Positions 1 to 10,132 are shown, counted from the first letter of the stretch. The stretch: DNA of 64,000 bases from Ruegeria sp. 6PALISEP08 (GCF_001238295.1 NZ_LGXZ01000001.1:544163-608162), one strand, 5' to 3'. Notes: generated from the sequence alone by a model not told the origin. Program-made: numbers and translations.

Positions 1-224
1 CCTATGGTCAAAGGAAAGCCCGCGTCGATATGCATGACGCAGTTTTCCTGAACGTTGCTACCTGTGCCCACGCGGATTTCTTCGTGGTCGGCGCGGATCG
101 TGCTGCCAAACCAAACTGAGGCCCCCTGCTCCAGCACCACCATGCCGATCAGGTTGGCGTCGGGCGCGACCCATGTGTCCTCGTGAATGACCGGTGTGTG
201 ATCCCCCAAGGCATAAATGGTCAT
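1..224 (-). CDS. Gamma carbonic anhydrase family protein (3' part lies outside the window)
   Basis: The 74 visible residues begin [13 protein letters not shown] and continue with the left-handed beta-helix pattern of the YrdA/PaaY/CaiE group, including the [10 protein letters not shown] and NVQENCVMH stretches. In this family His residues at helix corners bind a metal, usually Zn; some members are carbonic anhydrases and many have no proven activity. The ATG overlaps the gmk stop codon as ATGA, so it is probably co-translated as the last visible gene of yicC-gmk-this gene. The C-terminal metal-site residues and end are cut off by the window edge, so catalytic competence cannot be judged. Confidence 0.85.
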   Translation of the reverse strand, partial: MTIYALGDHTPVIHEDTWVAPDANLIGMVVLEQGASVWFGSTIRADHEEIRVGTGSNVQENCVMHIDAGFPLTI

Positions 225-862
225 GACAGGCCCTCGAATTCATTTTGCAGTTTGCGCACATGCTGTTGCAGCTTGGGTTGTTGGATACGGCGCATTCGTT
301 CGGCGCTGACGATGGTCTTCAGCTTTTCTTCTGTCGCCTCAAGATCGTCGTTGACCAGGACATAGTCGTAATAACCCCAATGGCTGATCTCATCCCAGCT
401 TTTGAGCATCCGCTTGCCGATGACGTCATCGCTGTCCTGCCCGCGGGTTTCCAGACGGCGGCGCAGTTCCGAGATGGACGGTGGCAGTATAAAGATCGAC
501 AAGGCGTGTTTGCCTAGGTCCGAGTTTCTGATCTGCACCTCACCTTGCCAGTCTACATCGAACAGAACATCCTTTCCGGTGTTGATCGAATTGCGCACGG
601 GTTCAGCGGGTGAGCCGTAGAAATTGCCGAAAACATGGGCGTGCTCCAGCATCTGCCCTTCGGCCACGTGTTGCTTGAATTCGTCTTCTGACAGGAAGAA
701 ATACTCGCGCCCATGTTCTTCACCCGGGCGCGGTGCACGGGTCGTGGCCGAAACCGAGAATTTCAGATCCGTATCCCAGGCCATCAGCCGTTTGGCCAAC
801 GTGGATTTGCCCGCCCCGGACGGAGAAGACAGGATGATTAAAAGGCCGCGGCGATCCGCCAT
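221..862 (-). CDS. gmk: Guanylate kinase
   Basis: Phosphorylates GMP to GDP with ATP in the cytosol, an essential purine salvage and (p)ppGpp-linked step. The P-loop [10 protein letters not shown] is near the N-terminus, followed by the GMP-binding segment with TTRAPRPGE and the YFF/EF region; length (213 aa from this start) matches the family. I chose the Met of MADRRGLL, which has a weak GGGAA ribosome site, over the upstream MGIPD start at 877, which lies against the yicC stop and has no visible site. It follows yicC closely and overlaps the carbonic anhydrase gene by 4 bases, giving a tight leftward operon. Confidence 0.95.
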   Translation of the reverse strand: MADRRGLLIILSSPSGAGKSTLAKRLMAWDTDLKFSVSATTRAPRPGEEHGREYFFLSEDEFKQHVAEGQMLEHAHVFGNFYGSPAEPVRNSINTGKDVLFDVDWQGEVQIRNSDLGKHALSIFILPPSISELRRRLETRGQDSDDVIGKRMLKSWDEISHWGYYDYVLVNDDLEATEEKLKTIVSAERMRRIQQPKLQQHVRKLQNEFEGLS

Positions 863-878
863 GTCAGGTATTCCCATT

Positions 879-1769
879 CTATTCTACGTTCTGCACTTGC
901 TCGCGCATTTGATCGATCACCGCCTTCAGCTCTAGCCCAACCGCTGTCAGATCCGAGCTTTGGGCTTTGGAACACAGCGTATTGGCCTCGCGGTTGAACT
1001 CCTGCATCAGGAAATCCAGCTTTCGGCCCACTGCTCCGTTTTGTGCCAATAAGTCACGTGCGGCTGTGACATGCGCCGTCAATCTGTCGATCTCTTCCGT
1101 GATATCGGCCTTGACCGCGATCAGGGCAAGTTCCTGTGCGACACGCTCGGGGTCTGCACCCTGAGAATTGTCCAGGACCCGCGCCAGATTCTCCCGTAGG
1201 ACCTGTGCGATCTTATCCCTGCGTTGTTCTGCCAGTTCAGCCGCCTTCGCGGTCAGCGTGGCGACCTGATCCAGTTGAGTGTTCAGAACTGCTGCCAGGG
1301 CGTCGCCCTCAGTTCGACGCATGTCGAGAAACGCGTCCACAAGGACGTCGAATTCAGCGGTAAGGTGTGCAACCAGTGGACCCGGGTCATCTGAGTCCGA
1401 ACCAGTATCCAGCATTCCCTTCAGCGCCAATAGATCCGACGCCCGAGATGGCGCCAGAGTTATGCCACGCGCAGACGCCATCTGCTCTGTTTGCTCAACA
1501 GCCGTCAGTGCGGCGTTCATGGCGGCCTCATTCAAGGCCAGTTCCGTGGCCGAGTCCTCGCGACTTAAACGCATCGAAAGCGTAACGTTTCCACGGTTGA
1601 GAGATTTGGACAACTTTGCCCTCAGCGCGGCCTCAAGCCCGGTCAGCCAATCCGGCACGCGCAGGCGCATATCAAGCCCCTTGCCATTGACACTGCGCAG
1701 TTCCCACGTCCAGCTATGCGGGCCGTGCTGCCCCTTTGCCGAGGCAAACCCGGTCATGGATCTGATCAT
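879..1769 (-). CDS. yicC: YicC family endoribonuclease-like protein
   Basis: The protein begins [13 protein letters not shown], the family's signature N-terminus, and ends in the conserved C-terminal block [18 protein letters not shown], where acidic and basic residues cluster. YicC of E. coli has been reported as an RNase acting in small-RNA and mRNA turnover. A further 15 codons are open upstream (to 1814), but the MIRSMTGF start fits homologues. The 296-aa length is normal. yicC-gmk adjacency is widespread in proteobacteria and supports both calls. Confidence 0.93.
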   Translation of the reverse strand: MIRSMTGFASAKGQHGPHSWTWELRSVNGKGLDMRLRVPDWLTGLEAALRAKLSKSLNRGNVTLSMRLSREDSATELALNEAAMNAALTAVEQTEQMASARGITLAPSRASDLLALKGMLDTGSDSDDPGPLVAHLTAEFDVLVDAFLDMRRTEGDALAAVLNTQLDQVATLTAKAAELAEQRRDKIAQVLRENLARVLDNSQGADPERVAQELALIAVKADITEEIDRLTAHVTAARDLLAQNGAVGRKLDFLMQEFNREANTLCSKAQSSDLTAVGLELKAVIDQMREQVQNVE

Positions 1770-2014
1770 ACCTGCCCTTTCTTCTGGTCCTGCCGCATCA
1801 CACACATGCCGCACCTAATGCCATTGGCCGGTGCAGAGCAAGTATTTGCTGAAACCGCAATTGTTTGGTGCGAGTTAACCATTCGTTAAAGAATTGCTCC
1901 AAAATTGAATTAACCCGAGTCAAACTGCCCAAAGCAATGGTTTGCAGGCTGCGGATGCTCCCAATGTGTAGCATTTTATGAAAATGGCGGCCTTTTGGCG
2001 TAAGGGTAAAGAAG

Positions 2015-2689
2015 ATGAAAACCTTTTTCGGGATTGGTTCCGGGTCAGAATTTGGAAAGATCGTCGCAATGGATCGCTTTGACAGTGGGCGCAGCCTTTC
2101 GCCGATCCGCCAGGCCGAGGCGTATTGGACCGCATTGCTGAGCGGTGACGGCGTTCCCACGCGGTCTCAGATCGATCCGCGTGGTTTGGAAAACATCCTG
2201 CAATATACATTTATACTGGAGCGCATTGCCCCCGGGTTGGCCCGGTTTCGTCTGGCTGGCAGCCATTTGAACGCGCTTACCGGGATGGAGGTACGGGGGA
2301 TGCCTTTGACAGCGTTCTTTCAGCCCGATGACCGTGGAGGCGTCATGAATGTTCTCGAGCAGGTGTTCGCCGCCCCGGCCGTTGCAGAGCTGGGCGTGAT
2401 CTCGGGTGGAATACTGGGCCGTACACGAATGCAGGCCCGGATGATCTTGTTGCCACTGAAAAGTGATCTGGGCGATGTCACCCGCGTTCTGGGTGTCATG
2501 GTCGCTGACGGGGCAATCGGAAAAACGCCGCGCCGGTTTTCGATCTCGGATACACGGATCAAACCGGTGGCTGACATTCAGGTCCAAACCCCTGCGGCAC
2601 CGAAACCGGCCCATGGGTTTGCGGAAAAGGAAGACGAATTCAAACGCCCTGCCAAGCATCTGCGATTGGTCGTGTCACGCGACGACTAA
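2015..2689 (+). CDS. PAS domain-containing protein (PAS_5 / DUF1457-like)
   Basis: A 224-residue soluble protein. The core SPIRQAEAYWTALL...RSQIDPRGLENILQYTFILERI...ARFRLAGSHL matches the alphaproteobacterial PAS_5 family, which is a degenerate PAS fold with no known ligand or output domain; members have been linked to cell-cycle and surface regulation, but no role can be read here. The C-terminal 60 residues look disordered and charged. The start at 2015 has AAGGG eight bases upstream; an internal Met at 2069 (MDRFDSG) is an alternative. It is divergent from yicC and convergent with the DAHP synthase gene. Confidence 0.75.
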   Translation: MKTFFGIGSGSEFGKIVAMDRFDSGRSLSPIRQAEAYWTALLSGDGVPTRSQIDPRGLENILQYTFILERIAPGLARFRLAGSHLNALTGMEVRGMPLTAFFQPDDRGGVMNVLEQVFAAPAVAELGVISGGILGRTRMQARMILLPLKSDLGDVTRVLGVMVADGAIGKTPRRFSISDTRIKPVADIQVQTPAAPKPAHGFAEKEDEFKRPAKHLRLVVSRDD

Positions 2690-2705
2690 CGGTTCCTGAA
2701 ACCAA

Positions 2706-2732
2706 GAACAGCGGACCAATGGCCCGCTGTTC
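2706..2732. terminator. Convergent hairpin between the PAS gene and DAHP synthase
   Basis: GAACAGCGG at 2706-2714 pairs perfectly with CCGCTGTTC at 2724-2732 around a 9-base loop. It sits 17 bases after the PAS stop and 18 bases beyond the end of the opposing gene. There is no clear T-run on either side, so it is a probable RNA 3'-end structure rather than a textbook intrinsic terminator. Confidence 0.55.
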
Positions 2733-2750
2733 GAAACAGTTCATCGGCGC

Positions 2751-4121
2751 TTAGCTTACGGCGCGTTTGCTGCCATTGCGGCGCAGATTTGTCAGTTCCT
2801 CTGCGACCAGGAAGGCCAGTTCCAGCGACTGAGACGCGTTCAAGCGCGGGTCGCAGGCGGTGTGATAGCGATCAGACAGATCCTCTTCGGTCACGGCGCG
2901 TACGCCGCCGGTGCATTCCGTCACGTCCAGACCGGTCATCTCGAAATGCACGCCGCCGGGGATGGTGCCCTCAGACTGATGCACACCGAAGAAGTCACGC
3001 ACCTCGCGCAGGACCGAATCGAACGGACGAGTCTTGTAACCAGTCGCCGATTTGATTGTATTGCCGTGCATCGGGTCGCAGACCCAGGTGACATTGGCGC
3101 CTTCTTCCTTCACGGCTTTGACCAGGCGCGGCAGGTGCTCCCCCGCTTTGCCGGCACCAAAGCGCGCGATCAGGGTCAGGCGACCCTCTTCGTTCTCGGG
3201 GTTCAGTTTGGACATCAGAACCTTGAGGTCTTCCGCAGTCGTTGTCGGACCACATTTCAGACCAATCGGGTTCAGAACACCGCGGCAGAATTCCACATGT
3301 GCACCGTCGGGCTGACGTGTACGGTCACCGATCCAGATCATGTGGCCAGAACCAGCCAACCAGTTGCCCGAAGTTGAATCCAGACGGGTCAGCGCCTCTT
3401 CATACTCCAGCAGCAGCCCTTCATGGCTGGTGTAGAATTCAACGGTCGAGAATTCATGCGTGGTATCCGCCGTGATTCCCGCCGCTTCCATGAAGTCGAT
3501 GGTGTCCTGGATACGATCTGCAATTTCGGAGTATTTCTGTACATCCTGTTCATCGGTGAACCCGAGCGTCCAGGAATGCACCATGCTCATATCCGCGAAA
3601 CCGCCGGTTGAGAATGCGCGCAGCAGGTTCAAGGTCGCTGCGGCTTGCGTGTAAGCTTGCAGCATCTTCTGAGGATTCGGAATCCGCGCTTCGGGCGTGA
3701 AGGCCAGCTCGTTGATGATGTCGCCGCGGTAGCTTGGCAGCTCCACACCATCCACCACCTCGGTCGGTGCGCTGCGTGGCTTGGCGAACTGACCTGCCAT
3801 GCGGCCAACTTTCACCACCGGCACCTTGGCGCCGTAGGTCAGAACCATCGCCATTTGCAGCATCACCTTAAAGGTGTCACGGATCGCATCCGCGCTGAAT
3901 TGTTCAAAGCTTTCAGCACAATCCCCGCCCTGTAGCAGGAAGGCTTCGCCGCGACCGGCGGCACCCAAATGTTGCTTGAGACGCCGCGCCTCACCGGCGA
4001 AGACCAGCGGGGGATACTGTGAAAGCCGGGCCTCGACCTTGGCCAGAGCGGCCGCGTCGGTATAATCTGGCATCTGAACCCGGGCCTTATTGCGCCAGTT
4101 CGATTTTTGCCATTCGGTCAT
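2751..4121 (-). CDS. Class II 3-deoxy-7-phosphoheptulonate synthase
   Basis: Condenses phosphoenolpyruvate with erythrose 4-phosphate, the first step of the shikimate pathway. The sequence is the plant/actinobacterial type II form: GGDCAESF near residue 70, [18 protein letters not shown], and the C-terminal CDPMHGNT and GVHFEMTG blocks with metal-binding His/Glu. I chose the start at MTEWQKSNW (456 aa); 21 further codons are open upstream but do not look like family sequence. It is transcribed alone, leftward, from the region shared with the divergent AraC-type regulator. Confidence 0.93.
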   Translation of the reverse strand: MTEWQKSNWRNKARVQMPDYTDAAALAKVEARLSQYPPLVFAGEARRLKQHLGAAGRGEAFLLQGGDCAESFEQFSADAIRDTFKVMLQMAMVLTYGAKVPVVKVGRMAGQFAKPRSAPTEVVDGVELPSYRGDIINELAFTPEARIPNPQKMLQAYTQAAATLNLLRAFSTGGFADMSMVHSWTLGFTDEQDVQKYSEIADRIQDTIDFMEAAGITADTTHEFSTVEFYTSHEGLLLEYEEALTRLDSTSGNWLAGSGHMIWIGDRTRQPDGAHVEFCRGVLNPIGLKCGPTTTAEDLKVLMSKLNPENEEGRLTLIARFGAGKAGEHLPRLVKAVKEEGANVTWVCDPMHGNTIKSATGYKTRPFDSVLREVRDFFGVHQSEGTIPGGVHFEMTGLDVTECTGGVRAVTEEDLSDRYHTACDPRLNASQSLELAFLVAEELTNLRRNGSKRAVS

Positions 4122-4290
4122 AGCTTTGATCTCCGCTGAAGTATTCAGGTGGCTTCTATACAAAATGCTTCGCAGAGTGGCCATATCCCATTTGCGCCTC
4201 TTGACGGCGTAAACAAGCTTTGATCATGGTGATTGGCAAATCTGTCGCTGGACCCGCATGAGTTCGGCGCCGAAGTAAGGACAACCCGCC

Positions 4291-5295
4291 ATGCAAGTTC
4301 AACGCCAGGCAGTCACCGTGGAAGGCGCTGACGCCACTCCACGCCATTATGTTTTTATTCTCTTGGAGGGATTCTCATTGCTGTCCTTCGCTTCGGCGCT
4401 GGACAGTTTGCGGATTGCCAACCGCATGGCAGACCAAGAGCTGTATTCCTGGACGCTTTCTGGCGAAGGCGGTAATACGGTGACATGCTCGGCCGGGACC
4501 GAGTTCAAGCTCGACAAAGATCTGGAAGAATTGCAGCGGGATGATGTCGTCCTGATTTGCGGCGGCGTAGACGTTCAATCAGCGACCACCAAACGCGTCC
4601 TGAACTGGGTTCGGCGCGAGGCCCGGCGCGGGCTTCGAATCGGTGGTTTGTGCACTGCAGCCTATACGCTGGCAAAGGCCGGGTTGCTTGACAACAAGAA
4701 GGCTACGATTCACTGGGAAAACTCCGACAGTTTTATCGAGGAATTCGATGAGGTCGAACTGACGAAATCGGTCTTTCAGATTGACGGCAACCGTATGACT
4801 ACGGCGGGTGGTACGTCGTCGATCGACTTGATGCTGAAACTGATCGCAGATGACTATGGCGAAGATCTTGCCAATGCTGTTGCAGATCAGATGATTTATT
4901 CGTCGATACGTACTGATCAGGACACCCAACGTTTGTCGACACCCACGCGGATTGGTGTGCGACACCCAAAACTGAGCCAGGTCATCCTGATGATGGAAAA
5001 GAACATCGAAGAACCGATCTCACCTTCGATTCTGGCCAAGGATGTCGGCATGTCGACGCGCCAGTTGGAACGTCTTTTCCGTAGGTATCTCAGCCGTTCG
5101 CCGAAACGCTACTACATGGAGTTGCGACTGCACAAAGCGCGGAACCTCTTGATGCAGACGGATATGAGTGTGATCAACGTTGCGCTTGCCTGTGGCTTTG
5201 CCAGCCCTTCGCATTTCTCAAAATGCTATCGGGCGCATTACAACACCACGCCCTACCGTGAACGTGGCGCACAAAGCGGTCGTTTGTCGGTCTAA
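4291..5295 (+). CDS. GlxA family transcriptional regulator (DJ-1/PfpI plus AraC HTH)
   Basis: Residues ~20-190 form a DJ-1/PfpI-like glutaminase-type domain (VFILLEGFSLLSFASALDSLRIAN, then GGLCTAAYTLAKAGLL), and residues ~230-325 an AraC-type double helix-turn-helix ending NVALACGFASPSHFSKCYR. This architecture is shared by regulators of glycine betaine, carnitine and arginine catabolism such as GbdR and CdhR. The effector cannot be read from sequence, and no such catabolic operon lies next to it. Its stop overlaps that of the convergent sugar dehydrogenase gene. Confidence 0.88.
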   Translation: MQVQRQAVTVEGADATPRHYVFILLEGFSLLSFASALDSLRIANRMADQELYSWTLSGEGGNTVTCSAGTEFKLDKDLEELQRDDVVLICGGVDVQSATTKRVLNWVRREARRGLRIGGLCTAAYTLAKAGLLDNKKATIHWENSDSFIEEFDEVELTKSVFQIDGNRMTTAGGTSSIDLMLKLIADDYGEDLANAVADQMIYSSIRTDQDTQRLSTPTRIGVRHPKLSQVILMMEKNIEEPISPSILAKDVGMSTRQLERLFRRYLSRSPKRYYMELRLHKARNLLMQTDMSVINVALACGFASPSHFSKCYRAHYNTTPYRERGAQSGRLSV

Positions 5296-6389
5296 CGCTG
5301 CGGGGTCATTCGATACACCGCGCCCTGCCCGACTGAAATGAACCAGATCGATCCATCCGGACTCTCTACGATGTCGCGCACGCGTTCGGTTTCCCGCCCT
5401 TTGATCTGTTCAACCTCACGAAGCGGATTGCCTGCAAGTCGGGCGATGTAGTCGAACTTCAGGGAACCGACGAAGATATCACCCGTCCATTGCGGCCAGA
5501 GTTTGCCGGAATACACCAGCAAACCCGAAGGCGCGATGGATGGGTCCCAATACAACTTGGGCTGTTCCATCCCGGCTTTGGACGTACCCTCCCCGATTTT
5601 TTGGCCGGAATAATGTGTGCCATATGAAATGACCGGCCATCCGTAATTCCGGCCTGCGCGAGGTTGATTAACCTCGTCACCGCCCCGCGCCCCATGTTCC
5701 GACACCCATAACCGCCCCCGCGTGTCCAGCGCAGCCCCTTGAGGGTTGCGGTGGCCGAAGGACCAGATTTCAGGTTTGACGTTCGATTGCCCGACAAAAG
5801 GATTGTCCGCAGGGATCGATCCATTCCGGTTGATCCGAATAACCGACCCCATCGGGGAAGATTTGTCCTGAGCACTGTCGGGTTGGCCACGGTCACCGAT
5901 GGTGACAAACAGCGTCCCATCCTGTGCTTCGACGACGCGGCTGCCAAAATGCCGCCCACCGGCTCCGCCGGGTGACGCTTCGTAAATCACCTTCAAATTG
6001 GTCAGGCGCTTTCCGTCTTCCGACAACCGTGCCACGGCGACTGCAGTGCCTGCCCCCCGATTCTGCGGTTTCGAGAAGGTCAGGAAAACCTCACGGCTTT
6101 GCCTGAAGTCGCGTGGAATCGTTACATCCAGCAGACCACCCTGACCCGTGGTCGCAACTTTCGGCACGCCCTGCACTGAATTTGCGGTACCGTCTTTAAC
6201 GTATAGAAGGTCGCCCTCCCGCTCTGTCACAAGGAACGTCTCATCCGGTAGAATGCCTACGGCCCAAGGCGTATCCAGTCCGCTGACCATTTCGGTCAGT
6301 TCAATGCTTCCGGCTGACGTTGGCAAGGTCTGGGCCGCAGTCGAGATAGCACTGAGGACGAAAAACAAAATCGCAGCTGCACGTAACAT
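5292..6389 (-). CDS. PQQ-dependent sugar dehydrogenase (soluble aldose dehydrogenase type)
   Basis: A periplasmic protein: residues 1-19 (MLRAAAILFFVLSAISTAA) are a Sec signal peptide. The mature part has the six-bladed propeller motifs of the GDH-B/YliI family: GLDTPWAV, HFGSRVVEAQDGTLFVTIGDRG, SFGHRNPQGAALD, SEHGARGGDEVN and NYGWPVISYG. Family members oxidise aldoses using PQQ and a quinone or other acceptor, some with loose substrate range. The 365-aa length fits. PQQ synthesis genes are not in the window. It is transcribed alone, divergent from the ABC transporter binding protein. Confidence 0.88.
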   Translation of the reverse strand: MLRAAAILFFVLSAISTAAQTLPTSAGSIELTEMVSGLDTPWAVGILPDETFLVTEREGDLLYVKDGTANSVQGVPKVATTGQGGLLDVTIPRDFRQSREVFLTFSKPQNRGAGTAVAVARLSEDGKRLTNLKVIYEASPGGAGGRHFGSRVVEAQDGTLFVTIGDRGQPDSAQDKSSPMGSVIRINRNGSIPADNPFVGQSNVKPEIWSFGHRNPQGAALDTRGRLWVSEHGARGGDEVNQPRAGRNYGWPVISYGTHYSGQKIGEGTSKAGMEQPKLYWDPSIAPSGLLVYSGKLWPQWTGDIFVGSLKFDYIARLAGNPLREVEQIKGRETERVRDIVESPDGSIWFISVGQGAVYRMTPQR

Positions 6390-6543
6390 GTCGGCCCTTT
6401 TCGGTGATCGTCACAGAAGAATTCTATCAAAACAGTTAGTTTCGCGACCGGTAAAAACACGTTTCCGTTTGGACTTTTCTTTTTGGACCAGCTTGCCTAG
6501 GGTCGAGATCAGAACAAAGACGTTCAAAACAGGGAGTAACCGT

Positions 6544-7725
6544 ATGAAAAAGCTGCTTACTGCAACTGCAGCAACCGCACTTCTGGCCGGTGCGGCCATG
6601 GCCGAAGACGTGAAACTGGGCATTCTGCTCGGCTTTACCGGCCCGATTGAATCGCTTGCCCCAGCGATGGGATCCGGTGCCGAATTGGCGATTGCCGAAG
6701 TTAACGAATCTGGCAAGTTCATGGATGGCGCCAGTGTATCCGGTATGCGGGCCGACACGGGCTGTATCGACAATGGTCTGTCCACGTCGAACGGCGAGCG
6801 TATGATTGCGGATGGCATTGCCGGAATCATTGGCGGAGACTGCTCGGGCGTTACTGGCGCGATTCTGCAGAACGTGGCCATTCCAAATGGCATGGTCATG
6901 ATCTCGCCGTCGGCCACCTCACCGGGCCTGTCGACTATGGAAGACAACGGTCTTTTCTTCCGCACCGCCCCGTCGGATGCGCGTGAAGGTCAGGTGATGG
7001 CGGACATCCTCAAGGATCGCGGCATCGAATCGATCGCTTTGACCTACACCAACAATGACTATGGCAAGGGCCTGGCAGACGCGATCCAGTCGTCGTTCGA
7101 AGCCGCCGGTGGCGAAGTGACCATCGTGGCCGCACACGAAGACGGTAAAGCCGACTATTCTGCTGAAGTTGGCGCTCTGGCTTCCGCCGGTGGCGACATC
7201 CTGGTGGTTGCGGGCTATCTGGACCAAGGTGGTCTTGGCATCATCCAGTCTGCGCTGGACAGCGGTGCATATGACACATTCGGTCTGCCGGGTGGCATGA
7301 TCGGTGACTCGTTGCCAGCAAATGTTGGTCCCGACCTGAACGGTTCCTTCGGTCAGATCGCGGGTGCAGGTGGCGAAGGCCCCGAGAAGTACTTTGCCCT
7401 GGCCGAGGCTGCGGGTTTTGATGGCTCCTCGCCCTATTCACCTGAATCTTACGACGCTGCAGCGCTGTTCATGCTCGCCATGCAGGCAGCGGGCTCGGCG
7501 AGCCCTGCCGATTATGCAGGCAAAGTTCTGGAAGTGGCCAATGCACCGGGTGAAAAGATCTATCCGGGTGAACTGGCCAAGGGTCTTGAGCTTCTGGCAA
7601 GCGGTCAGGACATCGACTATGTCGGTGCGTCCGGTGTCGAGCTTATCGGCCCCGGCGAAAGCGCGGGTTCCTATCGTGAGATCGAAGTGACCGACGGCGA
7701 GAACAAGACCGTCAATTTCCGTTGA
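6544..7725 (+). CDS. Branched-chain amino-acid-type ABC transporter, substrate-binding protein
   Basis: A 393-residue periplasmic binding protein (LivJ/Peripla_BP_6 family). The signal peptide MKKLLTATAATALLAGAAMA is followed by EDVKLGILLGFTGPIE, typical of HAAT-family binders. The real start is 6544, after GGGAG at 6532-6536; the frame stays open far upstream but that part is not protein-like. The two mature cysteines (TGCIDNG, GGDCSGVTG) may form a disulphide. The ligand is unknown; the family covers amino acids, amides and aromatic acids. It leads a transporter set continued at 7833-9448 and 10833-13153. Confidence 0.92.
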   Translation: MKKLLTATAATALLAGAAMAEDVKLGILLGFTGPIESLAPAMGSGAELAIAEVNESGKFMDGASVSGMRADTGCIDNGLSTSNGERMIADGIAGIIGGDCSGVTGAILQNVAIPNGMVMISPSATSPGLSTMEDNGLFFRTAPSDAREGQVMADILKDRGIESIALTYTNNDYGKGLADAIQSSFEAAGGEVTIVAAHEDGKADYSAEVGALASAGGDILVVAGYLDQGGLGIIQSALDSGAYDTFGLPGGMIGDSLPANVGPDLNGSFGQIAGAGGEGPEKYFALAEAAGFDGSSPYSPESYDAAALFMLAMQAAGSASPADYAGKVLEVANAPGEKIYPGELAKGLELLASGQDIDYVGASGVELIGPGESAGSYREIEVTDGENKTVNFR

Positions 7726-7752
7726 TCCAGCATAAAAAGCCATAAGAACAAG

Positions 7753-7780
7753 CAGCCCGGGCCTTGTGTCCGGGCTGTTT
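7753..7780 (+). terminator. Hairpin between the binding-protein and ATPase genes
   Basis: CAGCCCGG (7753-7760) pairs with CCGGGCTG (7770-7777) and is followed by TTT. It lies 28 bases after the binding-protein stop and 53 before the next start. Such hairpins often act as partial terminators or 3' stabilisers, raising binding protein over membrane components. Confidence 0.6.
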
Positions 7781-7832
7781 CAATGACAAAAGGCTGCACC
7801 TCGTTTTTGCGAGGAAAAGGCAAGGGGATAAC

Positions 7833-8621
7833 ATGATCGTCGTCGAAGACGTGCACAAGCATTTCGGCGGGTTTCACGCGGTGGACGGGGCATCGCTGGA
7901 AATCCAGAAAGGGTCGATCACCGGCCTGATCGGGCCGAACGGGGCCGGAAAAACCACTCTGTTCAACGTGATCGCGGGCGTTCTGCCCCCAACCAGCGGC
8001 AAGGTCTTCATGGATGGTGAGGATATCACCGGCCTGCCCCCACATGAGTTGTTTCACAAGGGCCTGCTGCGCACTTTCCAGATCGCGCATGAGTTTTCTT
8101 CAATGAGCTGCCGCGAGAACCTGATGATGGTGCCCGGTGCACAATCGGGTGAATCGCTGTGGAACACATGGTTCGGGCGCAAGCGCATCGCGAACGAAGA
8201 ACGCGCGCTGAGGGCCAAGGCCGATGAGGTGCTTGAGTTTCTGACCATCGAACATCTGGCCGACCACAAGGCCGGTCAGGTCTCGGGCGGGCAGAAAAAG
8301 CTGCTGGAACTTGGCCGCACCATGATGGTCGACGCCAAGATCGTGTTTCTGGACGAGGTCGGCGCGGGCGTGAACCGCACCCTGCTGAATACCATCGCCG
8401 ATACCATCCTGCGCCTGAACAAGGAACGCGGCTATACCTTCGTGGTCATCGAACATGACATGGATTTCATCGGCAAGATCTGTGACCCGGTCATCTGTAT
8501 GGCCGAAGGCAAGGTCTTGGCCGAAGGCACTCTGGACGAGATCAAGGCGAACGAGCACGTGATCGAGGCCTATCTGGGCACCGGCCTGAAGAACAAAGAC
8601 AAGCTGGAGGCAGGCGCGTGA
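7833..8621 (+). CDS. ABC transporter ATP-binding protein (LivG type)
   Basis: A 262-residue ATPase with Walker A GPNGAGKTT, Q-loop, signature VSGGQKKLLELGR, Walker B IVFLDE and the H-loop in VVIEHDMDF. The C-terminal VLAEGTLDEIKANEHVIEAYLG is typical of LivG/BraF. Walker B reads LDEVGAG where most homologues have LDEP(A)AG, so the usual Pro after the catalytic Glu is Val. The start follows AAGGGG closely. The stop overlaps the GTG start of the next ATPase gene. Confidence 0.93.
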   Translation: MIVVEDVHKHFGGFHAVDGASLEIQKGSITGLIGPNGAGKTTLFNVIAGVLPPTSGKVFMDGEDITGLPPHELFHKGLLRTFQIAHEFSSMSCRENLMMVPGAQSGESLWNTWFGRKRIANEERALRAKADEVLEFLTIEHLADHKAGQVSGGQKKLLELGRTMMVDAKIVFLDEVGAGVNRTLLNTIADTILRLNKERGYTFVVIEHDMDFIGKICDPVICMAEGKVLAEGTLDEIKANEHVIEAYLGTGLKNKDKLEAGA

Positions 8622-9448
8622 GCGACAATCCTTACCAGGACGACAAGGGGAACAAGGACGCTTCGATCACCAACACGCACGGCGTTGGCTCGATGACACC
8701 AGCGCATGCGAAAAGCGGTGAATCGCACTACGTCGGTGGCGGTCCCTTCCTAATCGGGGACACGATGACCGGCGGTTACGGAAAGGGTCCGGACATCCTG
8801 CACGACTGCACAATCGGCGTTGATAAGGGTGAGATTGCGGTGATCGTTGGCCCCAACGGAGCGGGCAAATCCACGGCGATGAAGGCGGTGTTCGGAATGC
8901 TGGATGTGCGTGCCGGTTCGGTACGACTGGATGGCGAAGACATCACCAATCTGTCTCCGCAGGACCGTGTGATCAAAGGTATGGGCTTTGTGCCGCAAAC
9001 CTCGAATATCTTCACCTCGATGACGGTGGAAGAGAACCTGGAAATGGGCGCCTTCATCCGCCGCGACGACATCAGCCAGACAATGGAGCAGGTCTATGAC
9101 CTGTTCCCCATCCTGCGCGACAAGCGCAATCAGGCCGCCGGAGAACTGTCGGGTGGTCAGCGCCAACAGGTCGCAGTGGGCCGCGCGCTGATGACCCAGC
9201 CCAAGGTGTTGATGCTGGACGAACCGACCGCCGGTGTCTCACCCATCGTGATGGATGAGTTGTTCGACCGGATCATCGAGGTGTCCCGCACCGGGTTGCC
9301 GATCCTGATGGTCGAACAGAACGCCCGCCAAGCGCTGGAGATCGCGGACAAGGGGTATGTGCTGGTCCAGGGTCGGAATGCTTATACGGGTACTGGCAAG
9401 GAACTGCTGGCCGATCCGGAGGTCCGGAAGAGCTTTTTGGGGGGGTGA
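8618..9448 (+). CDS. ABC transporter ATP-binding protein (LivF type)
   Basis: The second ATPase of the transporter, 276 aa, with GPNGAGKST, LSGGQRQQVAVGRALM and VLMLDEPTAGVSP. It begins with GTG in the GTGA overlap with the preceding gene, implying translational coupling. The first ~45 residues are a hydrophilic, Gly/Ser/Asp-rich extension not present in E. coli LivF; the ATPase fold begins near GDTMTGGYGKGPDIL. ATP hydrolysis in this pair would drive the permeases at 10833-13153, although about 1.4 kb separates them. Confidence 0.93.
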   Translation: MSDNPYQDDKGNKDASITNTHGVGSMTPAHAKSGESHYVGGGPFLIGDTMTGGYGKGPDILHDCTIGVDKGEIAVIVGPNGAGKSTAMKAVFGMLDVRAGSVRLDGEDITNLSPQDRVIKGMGFVPQTSNIFTSMTVEENLEMGAFIRRDDISQTMEQVYDLFPILRDKRNQAAGELSGGQRQQVAVGRALMTQPKVLMLDEPTAGVSPIVMDELFDRIIEVSRTGLPILMVEQNARQALEIADKGYVLVQGRNAYTGTGKELLADPEVRKSFLGG

Positions 9449-9474
9449 GGGTGCTGCGGTTCGCCTAGCTTATC

Positions 9475-9894
9475 TTGATCGCAGTATTAACGCCATCGGC
9501 GATCTATGCAGTCACGGCAGCCGGACCTTCTCCATACTACTGCCATGTATCAGCAGTTTGCGACAGCGAAGGTTATTGCCTGTCCCCACAAGGCGTTCCA
9601 ACGAAGTTTCTTGCCCTTCAAGTGCATAGTTTTTATGGGGAATCGTATCATTTTGAGGGCTTTGGAGGAGCCACAATAAAGGCACTGCTTTTCGATCACA
9701 TTGACGAAGCAGAGGCATTCATCAACGCCACTGATGACGACATTGGAATTTATGCAGTCGCAATTCCTCGCAAGGACATAGCAGACGGCGTTGGCTTTAT
9801 CGTTCATGGAATTTCGTTGCGCACAAACAAACGTGAAATTTCTAGCAACGCCACATTGGTTCATTGCAGTTCACTTTCCGACGGGGCGTACTAA
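9475..9894 (+). CDS. Small cysteine-containing protein, unknown function
   Basis: An open frame of 139 residues starting at TTG with no good ribosome site; later starts are possible. The first ~17 residues (IAVLTPSAIYAVTAA) resemble a signal peptide, and YYCHVSAVCDSEGYCLS suggests disulphides in an exported protein. The base composition is clearly more AT-rich than the flanking transporter genes. I do not recognise a named family. Its place inside the transporter locus suggests insertion or an older neighbour kept there. Confidence 0.45.
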   Translation: MIAVLTPSAIYAVTAAGPSPYYCHVSAVCDSEGYCLSPQGVPTKFLALQVHSFYGESYHFEGFGGATIKALLFDHIDEAEAFINATDDDIGIYAVAIPRKDIADGVGFIVHGISLRTNKREISSNATLVHCSSLSDGAY

Positions 9895-10132
9895 CGGGCA
9901 CCGTCAATACCCTTGTAGCGATCTCCAACTTTGCCCTTTTTCCCGCTATCGCCTTTTGCAGAATCTGACCGTTCGGACGTATTGCAAACAAGTAAGCATG
10001 ACTGACACACTATGTCAGCCTCTTCCGATGTTCGGGCATTTGGGACAGTTAACCCTCTCGCCCGTAGTTCCAGACGAACGTTGAAGGCGGCTACGACTTG
10101 CTTTTGGCCAAGGGTAACCGCCTTGCCAACCT

